A DNA stretch of 64,000 nt from an uncultured Verrucomicrobiota bacterium. Its GTDB lineage: Bacteria; Verrucomicrobiota; Verrucomicrobiia; Opitutales; UBA9783. Below are positions 17,383 through 26,293 of the stretch, piece after piece. The first letter of the stretch is position 1. Each line of letters starts with the position of its first letter. The DNA lies in assembly GCA_902495005.1 (NCBI GenBank), contig CABUVL010000003.1:1-64000 (forward strand). The letters run 5' to 3'. Position numbers and translations under genes: made by a program. A model generated the notes under the pieces. The model was not told the DNA's origin. It ran no database searches and worked only from the letters and a program-made list of their open reading frames with translations.

Positions 17383-19476
17383 TTACAAGTGAATGCTGCC
17401 GAGTGCTTGGATGGTGATTTCGCTCGTGAGCTCCTGGTGAGATAAGACGGGTAGATTGTACAAGTCTTTCTCGAGCAGTTTGCGCACGTAGCGTCGAATG
17501 TCCATAGAGGTTAGTAAGACGGGACGCTTGTTGTTGAGCGTAATATTTCCAACTTCTTTTTTAACGGCATTGACAATCTTTTTGGCTGTCGGTGGGTCAA
17601 GGGCAAGATAGCTGCCTGCGGACGTTTGCCGAATCGCCTTGCGTACAATGTCTTCGATGTTGGGATCGAGAATGTAGGTTGCGATCATGTTACGGCCTTG
17701 GCTGAACTTGTAACTGATGTAACGTCGTAAGTTGTTGCGCACGTAGTCGGCCAATAGCACGGGTTCTTTTTCTTTTTGTCCCCATTCGATTAAGCATTGC
17801 AGTATAACTTTTAAGTTGCGGATGGAAATTTCTTCCTGTACGAGACGTTGGAAAATGTCCGTAATTTTTTGAAGAGAGAGGACACGTTGCACTTCACGTA
17901 CGATTTCTGGGGCTTCTCTCTCTAAATTATCCAGCAAGACCTTACACTCTTGAATACCTAAAAATTCTGATGCGTATTTTCGAAGAATCAGAGATAAATG
18001 GTGGGTCATAATTGTGGTTGGGTCCATGTAAACGATGTGGGCGGAATCCAGCATTTCCCTTTCGGAGTTGGGGGCCCACAGCGAAGGAATTTCAGGTAAG
18101 CAAGGTGCTCCTTCGATGATTTTAACGCCCAGCATGTCAAGTGTCTCTTTGACCTCTCGGACCAAAACGTGGTTGGGCATCAGTGTTCCTTGGGAGATGG
18201 GAACCTCTTGCAGCATAATCTGATAGCTGTTTTCCTTTAAATCCGGCACGAACTGCAAGTTGATGCCGGGGAAAGGTACACCGAGGTCTTGATACAATGC
18301 CCGTCGAACGTGTATGAGCTGTTCGTTGAGCATGTCGGCATCGAGGATGTTTTCAATCTCGTGGTTAATTTGTAGGGCGAGGGGAACGGTTAAGTGAAAG
18401 TCGTCGAAACTGTCGTTGTTATCGCGTGTAACGGGAGGTGCTTTAGCCCCTGCAGGTGCTAATGGAGAGCCTGATTTTTTGGAACGGGTGTTGGTGTTTT
18501 TTGTGGCATTTAGGGTGTATCCGACGGTTAAAATGACACTGGCTAAGATGAGGAATGGGGCCTTTGGAAATCCCGGCATAAGCATCATGCACACGACCAT
18601 GCAGCCACCTACGAGCAAGGCCTTCGGTTGACTCAATACTTGTTTGCCAATATCACGTCCTAAAATGCTTCCATCTGCGGCACCTACTTTGGTAACGATG
18701 ATACCTGCCGTAATGGAGATGAGGAGGGCGGGGATCTGAGAAACAAGACCGTCGCCGATGGTTAAGATGGAGTAAGTTGTTAATGCCTTGCTGACTTCCA
18801 TCCCTTTTTGTGTGACGCCGATGATTAAGCCCGCGACAATGTTAATGGCCGTGATAATTAAGCCGGCAATGGCATCCCCTTTTACGAATTTCATGGCTCC
18901 ATCCATGGCTCCGTAGAGTTGATTTTCTCTTTCCAGGTCGCTACGACGTCGTTTCGCTTCCTCCATGTCGATGGTGCCGGCCCGCATATCTGCGTCGATA
19001 CTCATCTGCTTTCCTGGCATGGCATCCAAAGTGAAACGTGCGGCGACTTCCGCAACACGTTCGGCACCTTTCGTGATGACCAAGAATTGTACAATCAGCA
19101 AAATTAAGAAAATAACGGCGCCGACAACAAAGTTGCCGCCTACCACGAATTTTCCGAAAGTGTAAATAATGTCTCCCGCGCTGGCGTAGAGCAGAATCAT
19201 TCTTGTCGTTGTAATGTTGAGGGCAAGTCGGAAAAGGGTGGTGAAGAGCAAAAGGCTGGGAAATGTTGACAGGGCCAGTACATTCGGGATGTAGAGGGCC
19301 ATCATGAGCAGGATGATGGAAATGGTTAGATTGAGCGCAAGTAGGGCATCCAACACGTAACTGGGGACGGGTACGATCATCAGTGAGATGATCATAACGA
19401 CCAAAACGGCAAGCAAGACGTCGTTAAAGCGAGAGCACTTGGAGACGGTTTTTTCGATAGAACCTACGAAGTTCAT
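17383..19476 (-). CDS. sctV: Type III secretion export gate protein SctV (LcrD/FlhA family)
   Basis: A 697-residue inner-membrane protein with eight predicted membrane segments in the first 330 residues and a large cytoplasmic domain that forms the nonameric export gate ring. The FHIPEP core is exact (LFTTLFRLALNITTTRMILL, then ITKGAERVAEVAARF, DAMPGKQMSIDADMRAG, DGAMKFVKGDAIAGL). Several choices favour the non-flagellar SctV branch over FlhA: TTTRMILL, IVQFLVITKGAERVAEV and EEAKRRRSDLERENQLYGAMDGA. No flagellar gene is nearby. Its start overlaps by four bases the stop of the small TPR gene upstream, which matches the yscY-yscV order of Yersinia. Other T3SS apparatus genes are not in the window. 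Confidence 0.93.
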   Translation of the reverse strand: MNFVGSIEKTVSKCSRFNDVLLAVLVVMIISLMIVPVPSYVLDALLALNLTISIILLMMALYIPNVLALSTFPSLLLFTTLFRLALNITTTRMILLYASAGDIIYTFGKFVVGGNFVVGAVIFLILLIVQFLVITKGAERVAEVAARFTLDAMPGKQMSIDADMRAGTIDMEEAKRRRSDLERENQLYGAMDGAMKFVKGDAIAGLIITAINIVAGLIIGVTQKGMEVSKALTTYSILTIGDGLVSQIPALLISITAGIIVTKVGAADGSILGRDIGKQVLSQPKALLVGGCMVVCMMLMPGFPKAPFLILASVILTVGYTLNATKNTNTRSKKSGSPLAPAGAKAPPVTRDNNDSFDDFHLTVPLALQINHEIENILDADMLNEQLIHVRRALYQDLGVPFPGINLQFVPDLKENSYQIMLQEVPISQGTLMPNHVLVREVKETLDMLGVKIIEGAPCLPEIPSLWAPNSEREMLDSAHIVYMDPTTIMTHHLSLILRKYASEFLGIQECKVLLDNLEREAPEIVREVQRVLSLQKITDIFQRLVQEEISIRNLKVILQCLIEWGQKEKEPVLLADYVRNNLRRYISYKFSQGRNMIATYILDPNIEDIVRKAIRQTSAGSYLALDPPTAKKIVNAVKKEVGNITLNNKRPVLLTSMDIRRYVRKLLEKDLYNLPVLSHQELTSEITIQALGSIHL

Positions 19477-19817
19477 GCGTCTAACTTTCTATATTTGAGG
19501 TAATTGTGTAACATTTCTCGCGATTCATCGGTCTTCTTTAAGTCCCACAAAACCTTACTGTTGATGAAATAGTAAGCGGTGAGTTGTTCCACGGACAGTT
19601 GCTTTGGATCGATGGAATTCAACACCTTTAAAGCCTCCTCCGAACGTTGTACTTTGTGCAAGCAGAATGAAAGGGCCAAGGCAATTTGCATGTTGTCGGG
19701 GATGTATAGCCGTAAAATACGAAATAACTGCAAGGCTTGTAAGTACTTGTTTTGTTGCATGTACATGTAAGCCAATAGGTATAAAAACTTGCCTTGCTCG
19801 GGTGTTAATACGGACAT
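19473..19817 (-). CDS. sctY: SctY-like type III secretion TPR chaperone
   Basis: A 114-residue all-helical protein with three tetratricopeptide-like repeats (KFLYLLAYMYMQQNKYLQAL, then IALALSFCLHKVQRSEEALK, then YFINSKVLWDLKKTDES). Length and position immediately before sctV, with a 4-base overlap, match YscY of Yersinia, which binds YscX and SctV. The usual yscX gene before it is missing: the 300 bases upstream contain no suitable frame on this strand. The name rests on synteny and fold rather than on strong sequence identity. Confidence 0.7.
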   Translation of the reverse strand: MSVLTPEQGKFLYLLAYMYMQQNKYLQALQLFRILRLYIPDNMQIALALSFCLHKVQRSEEALKVLNSIDPKQLSVEQLTAYYFINSKVLWDLKKTDESREMLHNYLKYRKLDA

Positions 19818-20129
19818 AACAGTGTCTTAAAAGTGTAATGTGAAGATGGAGTAAAGTAAATAAAATAGTTGTTAAAATACATGCAAAAGTTGATAAAGGG
19901 TGCATGCATATTGGAAATCATCTATTACAAATACATTCAGCTATTAAGTGTCTTTAGAGGGCCAATGACGCTCCATGCACTTCGCGGTACCTTTTTGTGA
20001 TTATAATTTAAAATGCGGCGTCAGCCTTAGGGATGCGCCGTTATGTGTTGTGAATGATGCTAAGAAAATATTTAGTGTGTGTTGTAAAAAAATCTTGCCA
20101 ATTAAATTGGGCGATCAATAATCATTAGC
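19818..20129. other. Divergent intergenic region (sctY / pgsA)
   Basis: Should hold promoters for both directions. A TATAAT string is at 20002-20007 on the plus strand without a good -35 box. A 5-bp GC stem, CGGCG at 20016-20020 and CGCCG at 20036-20040, lies just after it. No gene is seen. Confidence 0.4.
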
Positions 20130-20702
20130 GTGAACTTACCAAATTGGATCACGCTTGCACGGGTGCCTCTCTTATTTGTCATTGGAGGCTTGTTTTATGC
20201 GTCATTTAAAGGCGCCCTTTCGTTAGCCTTTGTCTTGTATGTCTTTGCGGGCATTACGGATTGGCTGGATGGATATTTGGCGCGTAAGTACCATCAAATT
20301 TCGGATTTGGGCAAATTGTTGGATGCGCTCAACGATAAAATCTTTACCGTTGGTGTTTTTATTTTGCTTATTGGTAAGAACTTAATTCCCTTGTGGGGTG
20401 TCTTTTGCGTTTTGCTGATTATGTGTCGGGAGTTCTTGGTAACGGGCTTGCGGATTATGGCGGCAAAATCGGGTCGGATTATGGCGGCTGAGAATCTTGG
20501 TAAGGTGAAGACTGTTTTGCAAATTGTTGTCATCGGATCGTTTCTGCTGATAGAGATGCTGAAGGTGGATTGTGGGTTTCCCTCCAATTGGCTGTGTGGC
20601 TTAACCTACCTGAATTACATTAATTTTATCATTGTGACAATACTGACGGCCTACTCGGGTACAAATTATTTAATTAAGTATCGTCACCTGTGTAATTTTT
20701 AA
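20130..20702 (+). CDS. pgsA: CDP-diacylglycerol--glycerol-3-phosphate 3-phosphatidyltransferase
   Basis: A 190-residue membrane enzyme that makes phosphatidylglycerol phosphate, the first step to PG and cardiolipin. The CDP-alcohol phosphotransferase motif DG..AR........G...D...D is complete at about residues 38-62 (DWLDGYLARKYH, then GKLLDALNDK). Four to five hydrophobic segments follow. The start is GTG at 20130, giving MNLPNWITLARV, the family's typical N terminus. Confidence 0.92.
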   Translation: MNLPNWITLARVPLLFVIGGLFYASFKGALSLAFVLYVFAGITDWLDGYLARKYHQISDLGKLLDALNDKIFTVGVFILLIGKNLIPLWGVFCVLLIMCREFLVTGLRIMAAKSGRIMAAENLGKVKTVLQIVVIGSFLLIEMLKVDCGFPSNWLCGLTYLNYINFIIVTILTAYSGTNYLIKYRHLCNF

Positions 20703-20791
20703 ATAAAATAAGGGGACCAGCGACAGATTTAAAACTAAGTTTTTAACTTTCAATTGCTTTTTGTGCTAAAGTTTGTTACTTTATATTTTGT

Positions 20792-21226
20792 ATGCAAAGA
20801 TTTCAAGAGTGGCTTGACCAGTTGGCGGTGGAAATAAAATTGACGGATCCTTTGACGTTGGATGAAAAGCAGCAATGCTTTTTAATGTTCGACGATAGCT
20901 TGTTGGTCCAAATTGAACTGAATACCGAGGAAAATGATTTTTCTTTTACCGCCAGTTTGGGGGATGTCAATGAATGGCAAATCAAGAACGTTTATCCGCG
21001 TCTATTAGAAGCGAATTTACAATGGAGAGAAACGTCCGGTTCAACCCTGGGCGTGCAACAGTTCAGCGATCGGGTTTTGCTCGTTCAACATACACCCTTA
21101 CTGAATTGCAATTACGAGGTTTTTGAAAAATCTTTAGAGTGCTTTATTGATACTTTCGAATACTGGATGAAGCACTTGAAGGACATGCAAGCTGAGAAAA
21201 GCCCGAAAGTGTCCTCGCATTCCTAA
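20792..21226 (+). CDS. CesT/Tir-type type III secretion chaperone
   Basis: A 144-residue acidic cytosolic protein matching class I T3SS chaperones: an N-terminal helix (FQEWLDQLAVEI), then DEKQQCFLMFDDSLLVQIEL, a strand with the SLGDV turn, the YPRLLEANLQWRETSGSTLG stretch that is the most conserved part of the family, the VLLVQHTPL strand and a long C-terminal helix. Such proteins dimerise and hold effectors or translocators for secretion. No effector-like gene is adjacent: pgsA precedes it and a sugar kinase follows. Together with sctYV about 1 kb upstream it supports a working T3SS in this organism. Confidence 0.82.
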   Translation: MQRFQEWLDQLAVEIKLTDPLTLDEKQQCFLMFDDSLLVQIELNTEENDFSFTASLGDVNEWQIKNVYPRLLEANLQWRETSGSTLGVQQFSDRVLLVQHTPLLNCNYEVFEKSLECFIDTFEYWMKHLKDMQAEKSPKVSSHS

Positions 21227-21354
21227 TGCAATTTTGGGAATACCGTCAGAAGGAGTCGCTCAGGTTGCTTGAGGGGGCATGTGGGCCCTGTGTGATGATC
21301 AAGAGGCGGTAAAAATGGTTGCCTTTGTCTATTAAATGTTGTAAGCTCATTATT

Positions 21355-22476
21355 ATGAAAGGGACTCCCGCAATACCTTCGTGGACATCGGTGTTAAAAG
21401 AAAAAAGAGCGTGGGTTGGCTTGGATGGTTTTATCGATAGGATTGTACAGGCGGTTAAAATCCGTCAGGGCCGTGGAGAACATTTTGAAGCCTATCATTC
21501 GTTGGCAGAGTTGGGGCGTCGCATTGCCGAGGCGTCGACTTGCAATTTAAATGTAGAGCTTTTTAAAAAATTTGAAAAGATGGGAGGCAACGGGCCTCTT
21601 TTGTCGAACCTTCTTTTGAATTTAGGCGTGCAAGTCCATTATACGGGAACCTTGGGCTGTCCCGTGCACCCATTGTTTGCTGAGTTTGCAAAGAAAACGC
21701 ACGCAATTTCCTTAGGGGAGCCTGGTATTACACACGCGATAGAATGCCAAGATGGCAAGTTGTTGTTAGGTGAGATGCAATCTTTGGACTGTGTGACGCG
21801 TGAAAGTTTTTTACAGAAAAAGCCCGTTCAAGCTTGGGTGGAGGAGTTTTCGACGGCGGATGTGATTGCATTTCAGAATTGGACGATGTTGTACGGAATG
21901 ACGGATATTCTGCGCTTTATTGTCAGTGAATGCTTGGCCGATATAGCCTTGCGTGAGCAAAGGATTTGGTTCTTCGATCTGGCCGATCCGTCGAAGCGCA
22001 GCCCATCTGATTTGGGCGATTTTTTAACTTTGTTGCCTCCATTGAGTCAGCGTGGGAAGGTGTACCTCGCCTTGAATCGGAGTGAGGCCAAAATTTTGGG
22101 AGACATCGTGGGTAACCCGTGCCCTCCGTTTGACTTGGGCAGCGTTCACTTCAAGGAGTGGTTGTGTAAACTGACAGAGCGCTTGTCGATTGATAAGGTC
22201 GTGTTTCATTGTTGTGAGGGGGCCGCGGCTGTTCAAAATAAAGAAGTCGTGTGTGTCCCCGCTTTAAAGGCCAAGCGCTTGCGATGTTTGTCGGGGAGTG
22301 GTGATCACTTTAACGGGGGATTTTTGTGCGGCTGTTTGATGAATTTTGACCTTCAACGGAGCTTGTTGCTGGGGCACGTGAGTGCCTTGCTGTACATCGA
22401 AGAAGGAACAACGCCGTCGTGCGAATTGGTTCAGAATTATTTTAATCGTCTAATGGAGGAATTATATGAAAAATAG
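21355..22476 (+). CDS. PfkB-family sugar kinase
   Basis: A ribokinase-fold kinase of about 373 residues when started at the ATG at 21355. The 36-base upstream extension is not needed. The substrate side shows VGLDGFIDRIVQ near residue 20 and KMGGNGPLLSNLLLNLGVQV near 80. The ATP/anion-hole motif is GSGDHFNGGFL near 315 with the catalytic Asp. The family phosphorylates sugars or nucleosides with ATP. The particular substrate is not clear. Its stop overlaps tmk by 11 bases, so they are co-transcribed. Confidence 0.82.
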   Translation: MKGTPAIPSWTSVLKEKRAWVGLDGFIDRIVQAVKIRQGRGEHFEAYHSLAELGRRIAEASTCNLNVELFKKFEKMGGNGPLLSNLLLNLGVQVHYTGTLGCPVHPLFAEFAKKTHAISLGEPGITHAIECQDGKLLLGEMQSLDCVTRESFLQKKPVQAWVEEFSTADVIAFQNWTMLYGMTDILRFIVSECLADIALREQRIWFFDLADPSKRSPSDLGDFLTLLPPLSQRGKVYLALNRSEAKILGDIVGNPCPPFDLGSVHFKEWLCKLTERLSIDKVVFHCCEGAAAVQNKEVVCVPALKAKRLRCLSGSGDHFNGGFLCGCLMNFDLQRSLLLGHVSALLYIEEGTTPSCELVQNYFNRLMEELYEK

Positions 22477-23107
22477 AGGTGTATTGATTACGTTTGAGGG
22501 GTGCGAGGGCTGTGGTAAAACAACGCAAATTAGTTTTTTATCTGAAAATTTGCAAAAGGCGCAGAAGGAGATTGTCGTAACGCGTGAACCCGGGGGCACG
22601 CAGATCGGTGAAAAGATTAGGCATCTGTTAATTGAATGTTCTGATTCTGAACAAATGTGCCCGGAAACGGAGTTATTGTTATTTACGGCAAGTCGGGCGC
22701 AATTGGTTCGCGAAGTGATTGTACCGTCCTTAAGGGCTGGAAAATTTATTCTCTGCGATCGATTCTTGGATTCTACCACCGTTTATCAGGGGATGGCTCG
22801 GCAATTGGCCGACGAACCGGTCCGCACGATCAATAAATTTGCAGTCGGAAATCTGATGCCCGATTTAACGATCGTCATTGATATTCCCGCCGATGAAAGT
22901 TTGGTACGTGTTCAACGGCGTGCAACCAGTTTCCCGGATCGTATGGAGCGTGAAAGTATCGATTTTTACAGTGCGGTTCGCGAGGGCTATTTGTGGCTTG
23001 CCAAGCAGTATCCCAATCGTTTTATTCTTGTGGATGGCTTGTTGGAAGCAAAAGCGCTGTCGGAGGTCATTTGGCAGAAGGTGAAAGAGCGCTTTTTAGT
23101 CATATGA
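22466..23107 (+). CDS. tmk: Thymidylate kinase
   Basis: A 213-residue enzyme that converts dTMP to dTDP. P-loop FEGCEGCGKTTQ at about residues 9-20, the DR motif CDRFLDSTTVYQG near 92, and a lid region with RVQRRATSFPDR. A good ribosome binding site GAGGA precedes the ATG, lying inside the end of the PfkB gene. The gene overlaps holB by four bases (ATGA), the widespread tmk-holB pair. Confidence 0.95.
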   Translation: MKNRGVLITFEGCEGCGKTTQISFLSENLQKAQKEIVVTREPGGTQIGEKIRHLLIECSDSEQMCPETELLLFTASRAQLVREVIVPSLRAGKFILCDRFLDSTTVYQGMARQLADEPVRTINKFAVGNLMPDLTIVIDIPADESLVRVQRRATSFPDRMERESIDFYSAVREGYLWLAKQYPNRFILVDGLLEAKALSEVIWQKVKERFLVI

Positions 23108-23931
23108 ACGAGGTAGAAACTTTTTTAAATAAAATTCCTCAAGGGGTGATTCTGACGGGAATTGATTTGAGCGCCGTGTACAATTTTGCACGGCGATGGG
23201 CGTCGCGTTTATTAAATTGTTCGGAAGATAAAGTGGAACAACACCCCGATTTTTTTTGCGTACGTCCCAGCAATAAAATGCGTCAGATCGGGGTGGATAC
23301 GATGCGTGAGTTGGGGAAAAACGTCTTGCAATCGCCCAACCGAGCCGATCGAAAGGTGTTTGTTGTCTATGAGGCCGATTGTTTGCAGCGTCCGGCGGCC
23401 AATGCGTTCCTAAAGATTTTGGAGGAGCCGCCTGCAGACACATCTCTATTTTTGGTGACCACGAGGCCCTTCGATTTATTGCCGACCTTGAGGAGTCGTT
23501 GCTGGTGGATCGCCGTATCTTCTCAAGGGCAATCTTTACTTAACGATACCGTGAAAGCTTGGACGGAGACTTTACGTACGCACATGGAAGCCTTTTTAAA
23601 AGGGCAGGCGATGGACGTTATGGAGATGTACGCTTTGTTGTACCGTTTCCAAGCGTATCTTACAAGCAGCTTGCAAGAGATTAAGAACGAATCGGACGAT
23701 GAACTAGATGCGGAGGAGCTTGCGGCGCAAAAGGCGGGCCTTGAGAAGTTGTGCGTTAAACAATTTTTTGTGGCCATTGAAGAGACTATGGGAGAACTCT
23801 TTAGGCAATCGCAAGAGAAAGCATTTTTATACCAACGTTGGATCGAGGGCTTGGAAAAAGCTTGGCGACGGGTGGAAGTCAATTTTAATCCAACGAGTGC
23901 CCTGGAGTCTTTCTTGTTATCTTTGTGCTAA
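23104..23931 (+). CDS. holB: DNA polymerase III subunit delta'
   Basis: A 275-residue clamp-loader subunit from the ATG at 23104, which overlaps the tmk stop. A longer frame beginning at 22993 lies inside tmk and is not real. Typical features are VVYEADCLQRPAANAFLKILEEPP at about residues 83-106, and the sensor-like LPTLRSRCWW near 130. The N-terminal P-loop is degenerate (LTGIDLSAVYNFARRWA), as expected of delta', and no zinc-binding cysteine cluster is visible. It converges on waaA with a 15-base 3' overlap. Confidence 0.9.
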   Translation: MNEVETFLNKIPQGVILTGIDLSAVYNFARRWASRLLNCSEDKVEQHPDFFCVRPSNKMRQIGVDTMRELGKNVLQSPNRADRKVFVVYEADCLQRPAANAFLKILEEPPADTSLFLVTTRPFDLLPTLRSRCWWIAVSSQGQSLLNDTVKAWTETLRTHMEAFLKGQAMDVMEMYALLYRFQAYLTSSLQEIKNESDDELDAEELAAQKAGLEKLCVKQFFVAIEETMGELFRQSQEKAFLYQRWIEGLEKAWRRVEVNFNPTSALESFLLSLC

Positions 23932-25221
23932 TTTTGAGCTATCGCGCGAATTAATTGCTGATTCCGTGCGGATGGCTTGTTCGATGTAGGGCAATATGCG
24001 TTGGGTGACCCCCGTGTACAAATGGGCCCAATGTTGAGCATCTTGCCCGTAGGTTTGAGCGAGTTGAGGGTTTTTTATCCAATGCAGTAATTGATTGAAA
24101 ACGTCGTCTTTGGAATTGCATCGTAAGGCGCCTCGGTTTTGCTCCAAATTATGGCAGATTTCTTCGAAATTTTGCATGTTGGGGCCGTAGATAATGGGCT
24201 TGCCAGCAGCAGCGGCTTCGATGGGGGTTTGACCGCCCTTGTTGGGTGCCAAGCTTTTCCCTATAAAAATAATGTCCGATAAAGCGACAAATTGGCTTAG
24301 CTCTCCCGTTGTATTTACTAAGCAGACGTCGACATGGGGATTAAACGCGGTTCGCAAGGTGTACGATAATTGAGCTTTTTTGAGCAAGCGAACAACTTCT
24401 TGTGTGCGTTCCACGTGCCTGGGGACTAAAATTAATTTTAATTGAGGGCATTCTCGTTTTGCACTTATGTAGGCATGAATGAGGAGTTCTTCTTCTCCCG
24501 GCCATGTGGATGCTCCGAGGAGGATGAATGCCTGATCCCACTGCAATTGACTACGTGTAATTGTCTTTTGCTGTGTGAATTTTGTGATGGCGGCATCTAT
24601 TTTTAAATTGCCGACATTGATAACGCGATCTTCGGGCATTCCAATCTCACAGTAACGTTTTTTGTCCAATTCACTGGCGGCTAAGATGTACGACAAATGC
24701 CCTAATAGGTACTTACTCAGGCGGGTGAATTTTTTATAACGTGACAGGGATCGATCTGAGCAACGCCCATTGATGAGGAGGGCCTTGACGTGGTATTTTC
24801 GCGCTGAGTGCAAATGTTCGGGCCACAACTCTGATTCCATCAGGAGTGCCAATTGTGGATGAATACGATGCCACGCGATGCGATTGAAAAAATCTAACGG
24901 AAAGTAAGCAATTTGGTCGGCCAGCTGGCTGTATTTTTTGTGGGCGACCTTGAATCCCGTGGAGGTGGTTGTTGTTAGATAAACGTAAAAATTCCGTTGT
25001 TTCAACGCCGATAATAGAGGAGCTAGGGCTTCTACTTCTCCAACACTCACGGCTTGAATCCAAATGACGGGGGCGTGTGTTTTAATCACAGCTGGGACAA
25101 AACCAAATCGATGCCACCAATAAGCGCCGTTCCCACCACGTTTTATCATACGCAGGAGATAATAAGGTAATGTCAACAGAAAGATAGGCCAGAATAATAG
25201 CCTATAGAGCCAGATGATCAT
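23917..25221 (-). CDS. waaA: 3-deoxy-D-manno-octulosonic acid (Kdo) transferase
   Basis: A 434-residue GT30 enzyme that adds Kdo to lipid A precursor at the inner membrane. It begins with a membrane anchor (LYRLLFWPIFLLTLPYYLL) and shows the family strings WIQAVSVGEVEAL near 52, LLINGRCSDRS near 150, GASTWPGEEELL near 235, and the nucleotide-sugar loop GQTPIEAAAAGKPIIYGPN near 330. It shows that the organism makes LPS. Its 3' end overlaps holB on the opposite strand. Confidence 0.93.
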   Translation of the reverse strand: MIIWLYRLLFWPIFLLTLPYYLLRMIKRGGNGAYWWHRFGFVPAVIKTHAPVIWIQAVSVGEVEALAPLLSALKQRNFYVYLTTTTSTGFKVAHKKYSQLADQIAYFPLDFFNRIAWHRIHPQLALLMESELWPEHLHSARKYHVKALLINGRCSDRSLSRYKKFTRLSKYLLGHLSYILAASELDKKRYCEIGMPEDRVINVGNLKIDAAITKFTQQKTITRSQLQWDQAFILLGASTWPGEEELLIHAYISAKRECPQLKLILVPRHVERTQEVVRLLKKAQLSYTLRTAFNPHVDVCLVNTTGELSQFVALSDIIFIGKSLAPNKGGQTPIEAAAAGKPIIYGPNMQNFEEICHNLEQNRGALRCNSKDDVFNQLLHWIKNPQLAQTYGQDAQHWAHLYTGVTQRILPYIEQAIRTESAINSRDSSKLAQR

Positions 25222-25383
25222 GTCGCTTATTAGACATTTTGTTGATTATTCAGTCAAACGCTATTTGTGTAAATGTGCGTGTGCTTTCTCTCGGCCTTCG
25301 AATAATTATCAAGCATTTTCCAATTTTTATATTGACTTAACGTGTGTGGAAGATTCAAATCTATCTCGTTGGCTAACAAATTA

Positions 25384-25460
25384 GCACCTTTAGCTCAATT
25401 GGATAGAGCATCTGACTACGGATCAGAAGGTTGGGGGTTCGACTCCCTCAAGGTGCGCCA
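25384..25460 (+). tRNA. tRNA-Arg (ACG)
   Basis: Acceptor GCACCTT pairs with AAGGTGC. The anticodon stem TCTGA/TCAGA encloses loop CTACGGA, anticodon ACG (A34 read as inosine). T-arm with GGTTCGACTCC and an encoded CCA end. Confidence 0.96.
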
Positions 25461-26293
25461 CGTCTCTCAGGGGGCTTTCATATTATAAGGGTTTTTAAAT
25501 TACTTACATTGAAAAACCGTAACATTGGAGATCCGTATTGTGCGGGGAGTGCATAATTAGGATTAAATTGAGATTGAGGTCGCAGCGCTAGAGAGGGGGC
25601 TGTGTTTTATTCCTTTGGTGTGCCTTGTGTTGTACTTATCCTAAATGTAAATCCACAACTTTATTTAAAGTCTTCATATTTTACCGCGTACGTAGATATT
25701 GCAGTATCGCTTGTATTGCATTGGTGCATTGCGTCGTTAAAACTTAGATTTTAAGGGAACTGCCTTTGTATTTTTATCAATACGGAGGCCTGCCTCTTTT
25801 TTTGTCCAACTAAAGTCCCGATTCGTATGTTGGTGAAAATCGATTGATCTAATGGTGAAATAAATAAGCCTTTTCCCATTTTAATTTGATGTGTGTTTTA
25901 TCTCTGGTTTTTTGTACGGTGGGTTAAATTTTCGCCATTCTGTTTTACGGTTGCTTTTTGAATTTCCTTCGAATTGAGTTGCTTGTATTGGGCGATACTA
26001 GACATAAAATGGTGGTTTGTAGGCCCTTGATTTTGTAGGTTAATAGATGCTGCCAACAGGCAGTTGTTGGTCAGAAGCTTGTTAATCATAATCTTGTTCC
26101 AACGATAATGCCATGTTTTGAGCTTATCGCTCATTGAAGAGTTAATTTTACGGCCATCATTTGACTTATAAGGCGATGTGTGGGGATGGAATGGAGGGTG
26201 CGTTTGTAAGTGCTACTCAGTTTAAACGGAATGACGTGAGTTCATACGAAATTTCCTTTTCTTTTTTATCTTATTTTCTATCATGGTGAAAAT
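25461..26293. other. Long intergenic region after tRNA-Arg
   Basis: About 830 bases with no convincing gene. A minus-strand frame of 78 codons at 25898-26134 lacks a ribosome binding site and resembles nothing known to me. A short GAGGC/GCCTC palindrome followed by seven T at about 25785-25803 could be a weak terminator on the plus strand, but no gene precedes it closely. Confidence 0.45.

Noticed and set aside
17383..19476. Flagellar FlhA
   Set aside because: Core motifs and the neighbouring sctY-like gene fit SctV, and there is no flagellar gene in the window.
22993..23103. Extended N terminus of holB
   Set aside because: It lies inside tmk in another frame. The ATG at 23104 overlapping the tmk stop gives the family's usual N terminus.
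25898..26134. 78-residue minus-strand ORF
   Set aside because: No ribosome binding site, no neighbours in an operon and no recognisable motif. Kept only as a note in the intergenic entry.
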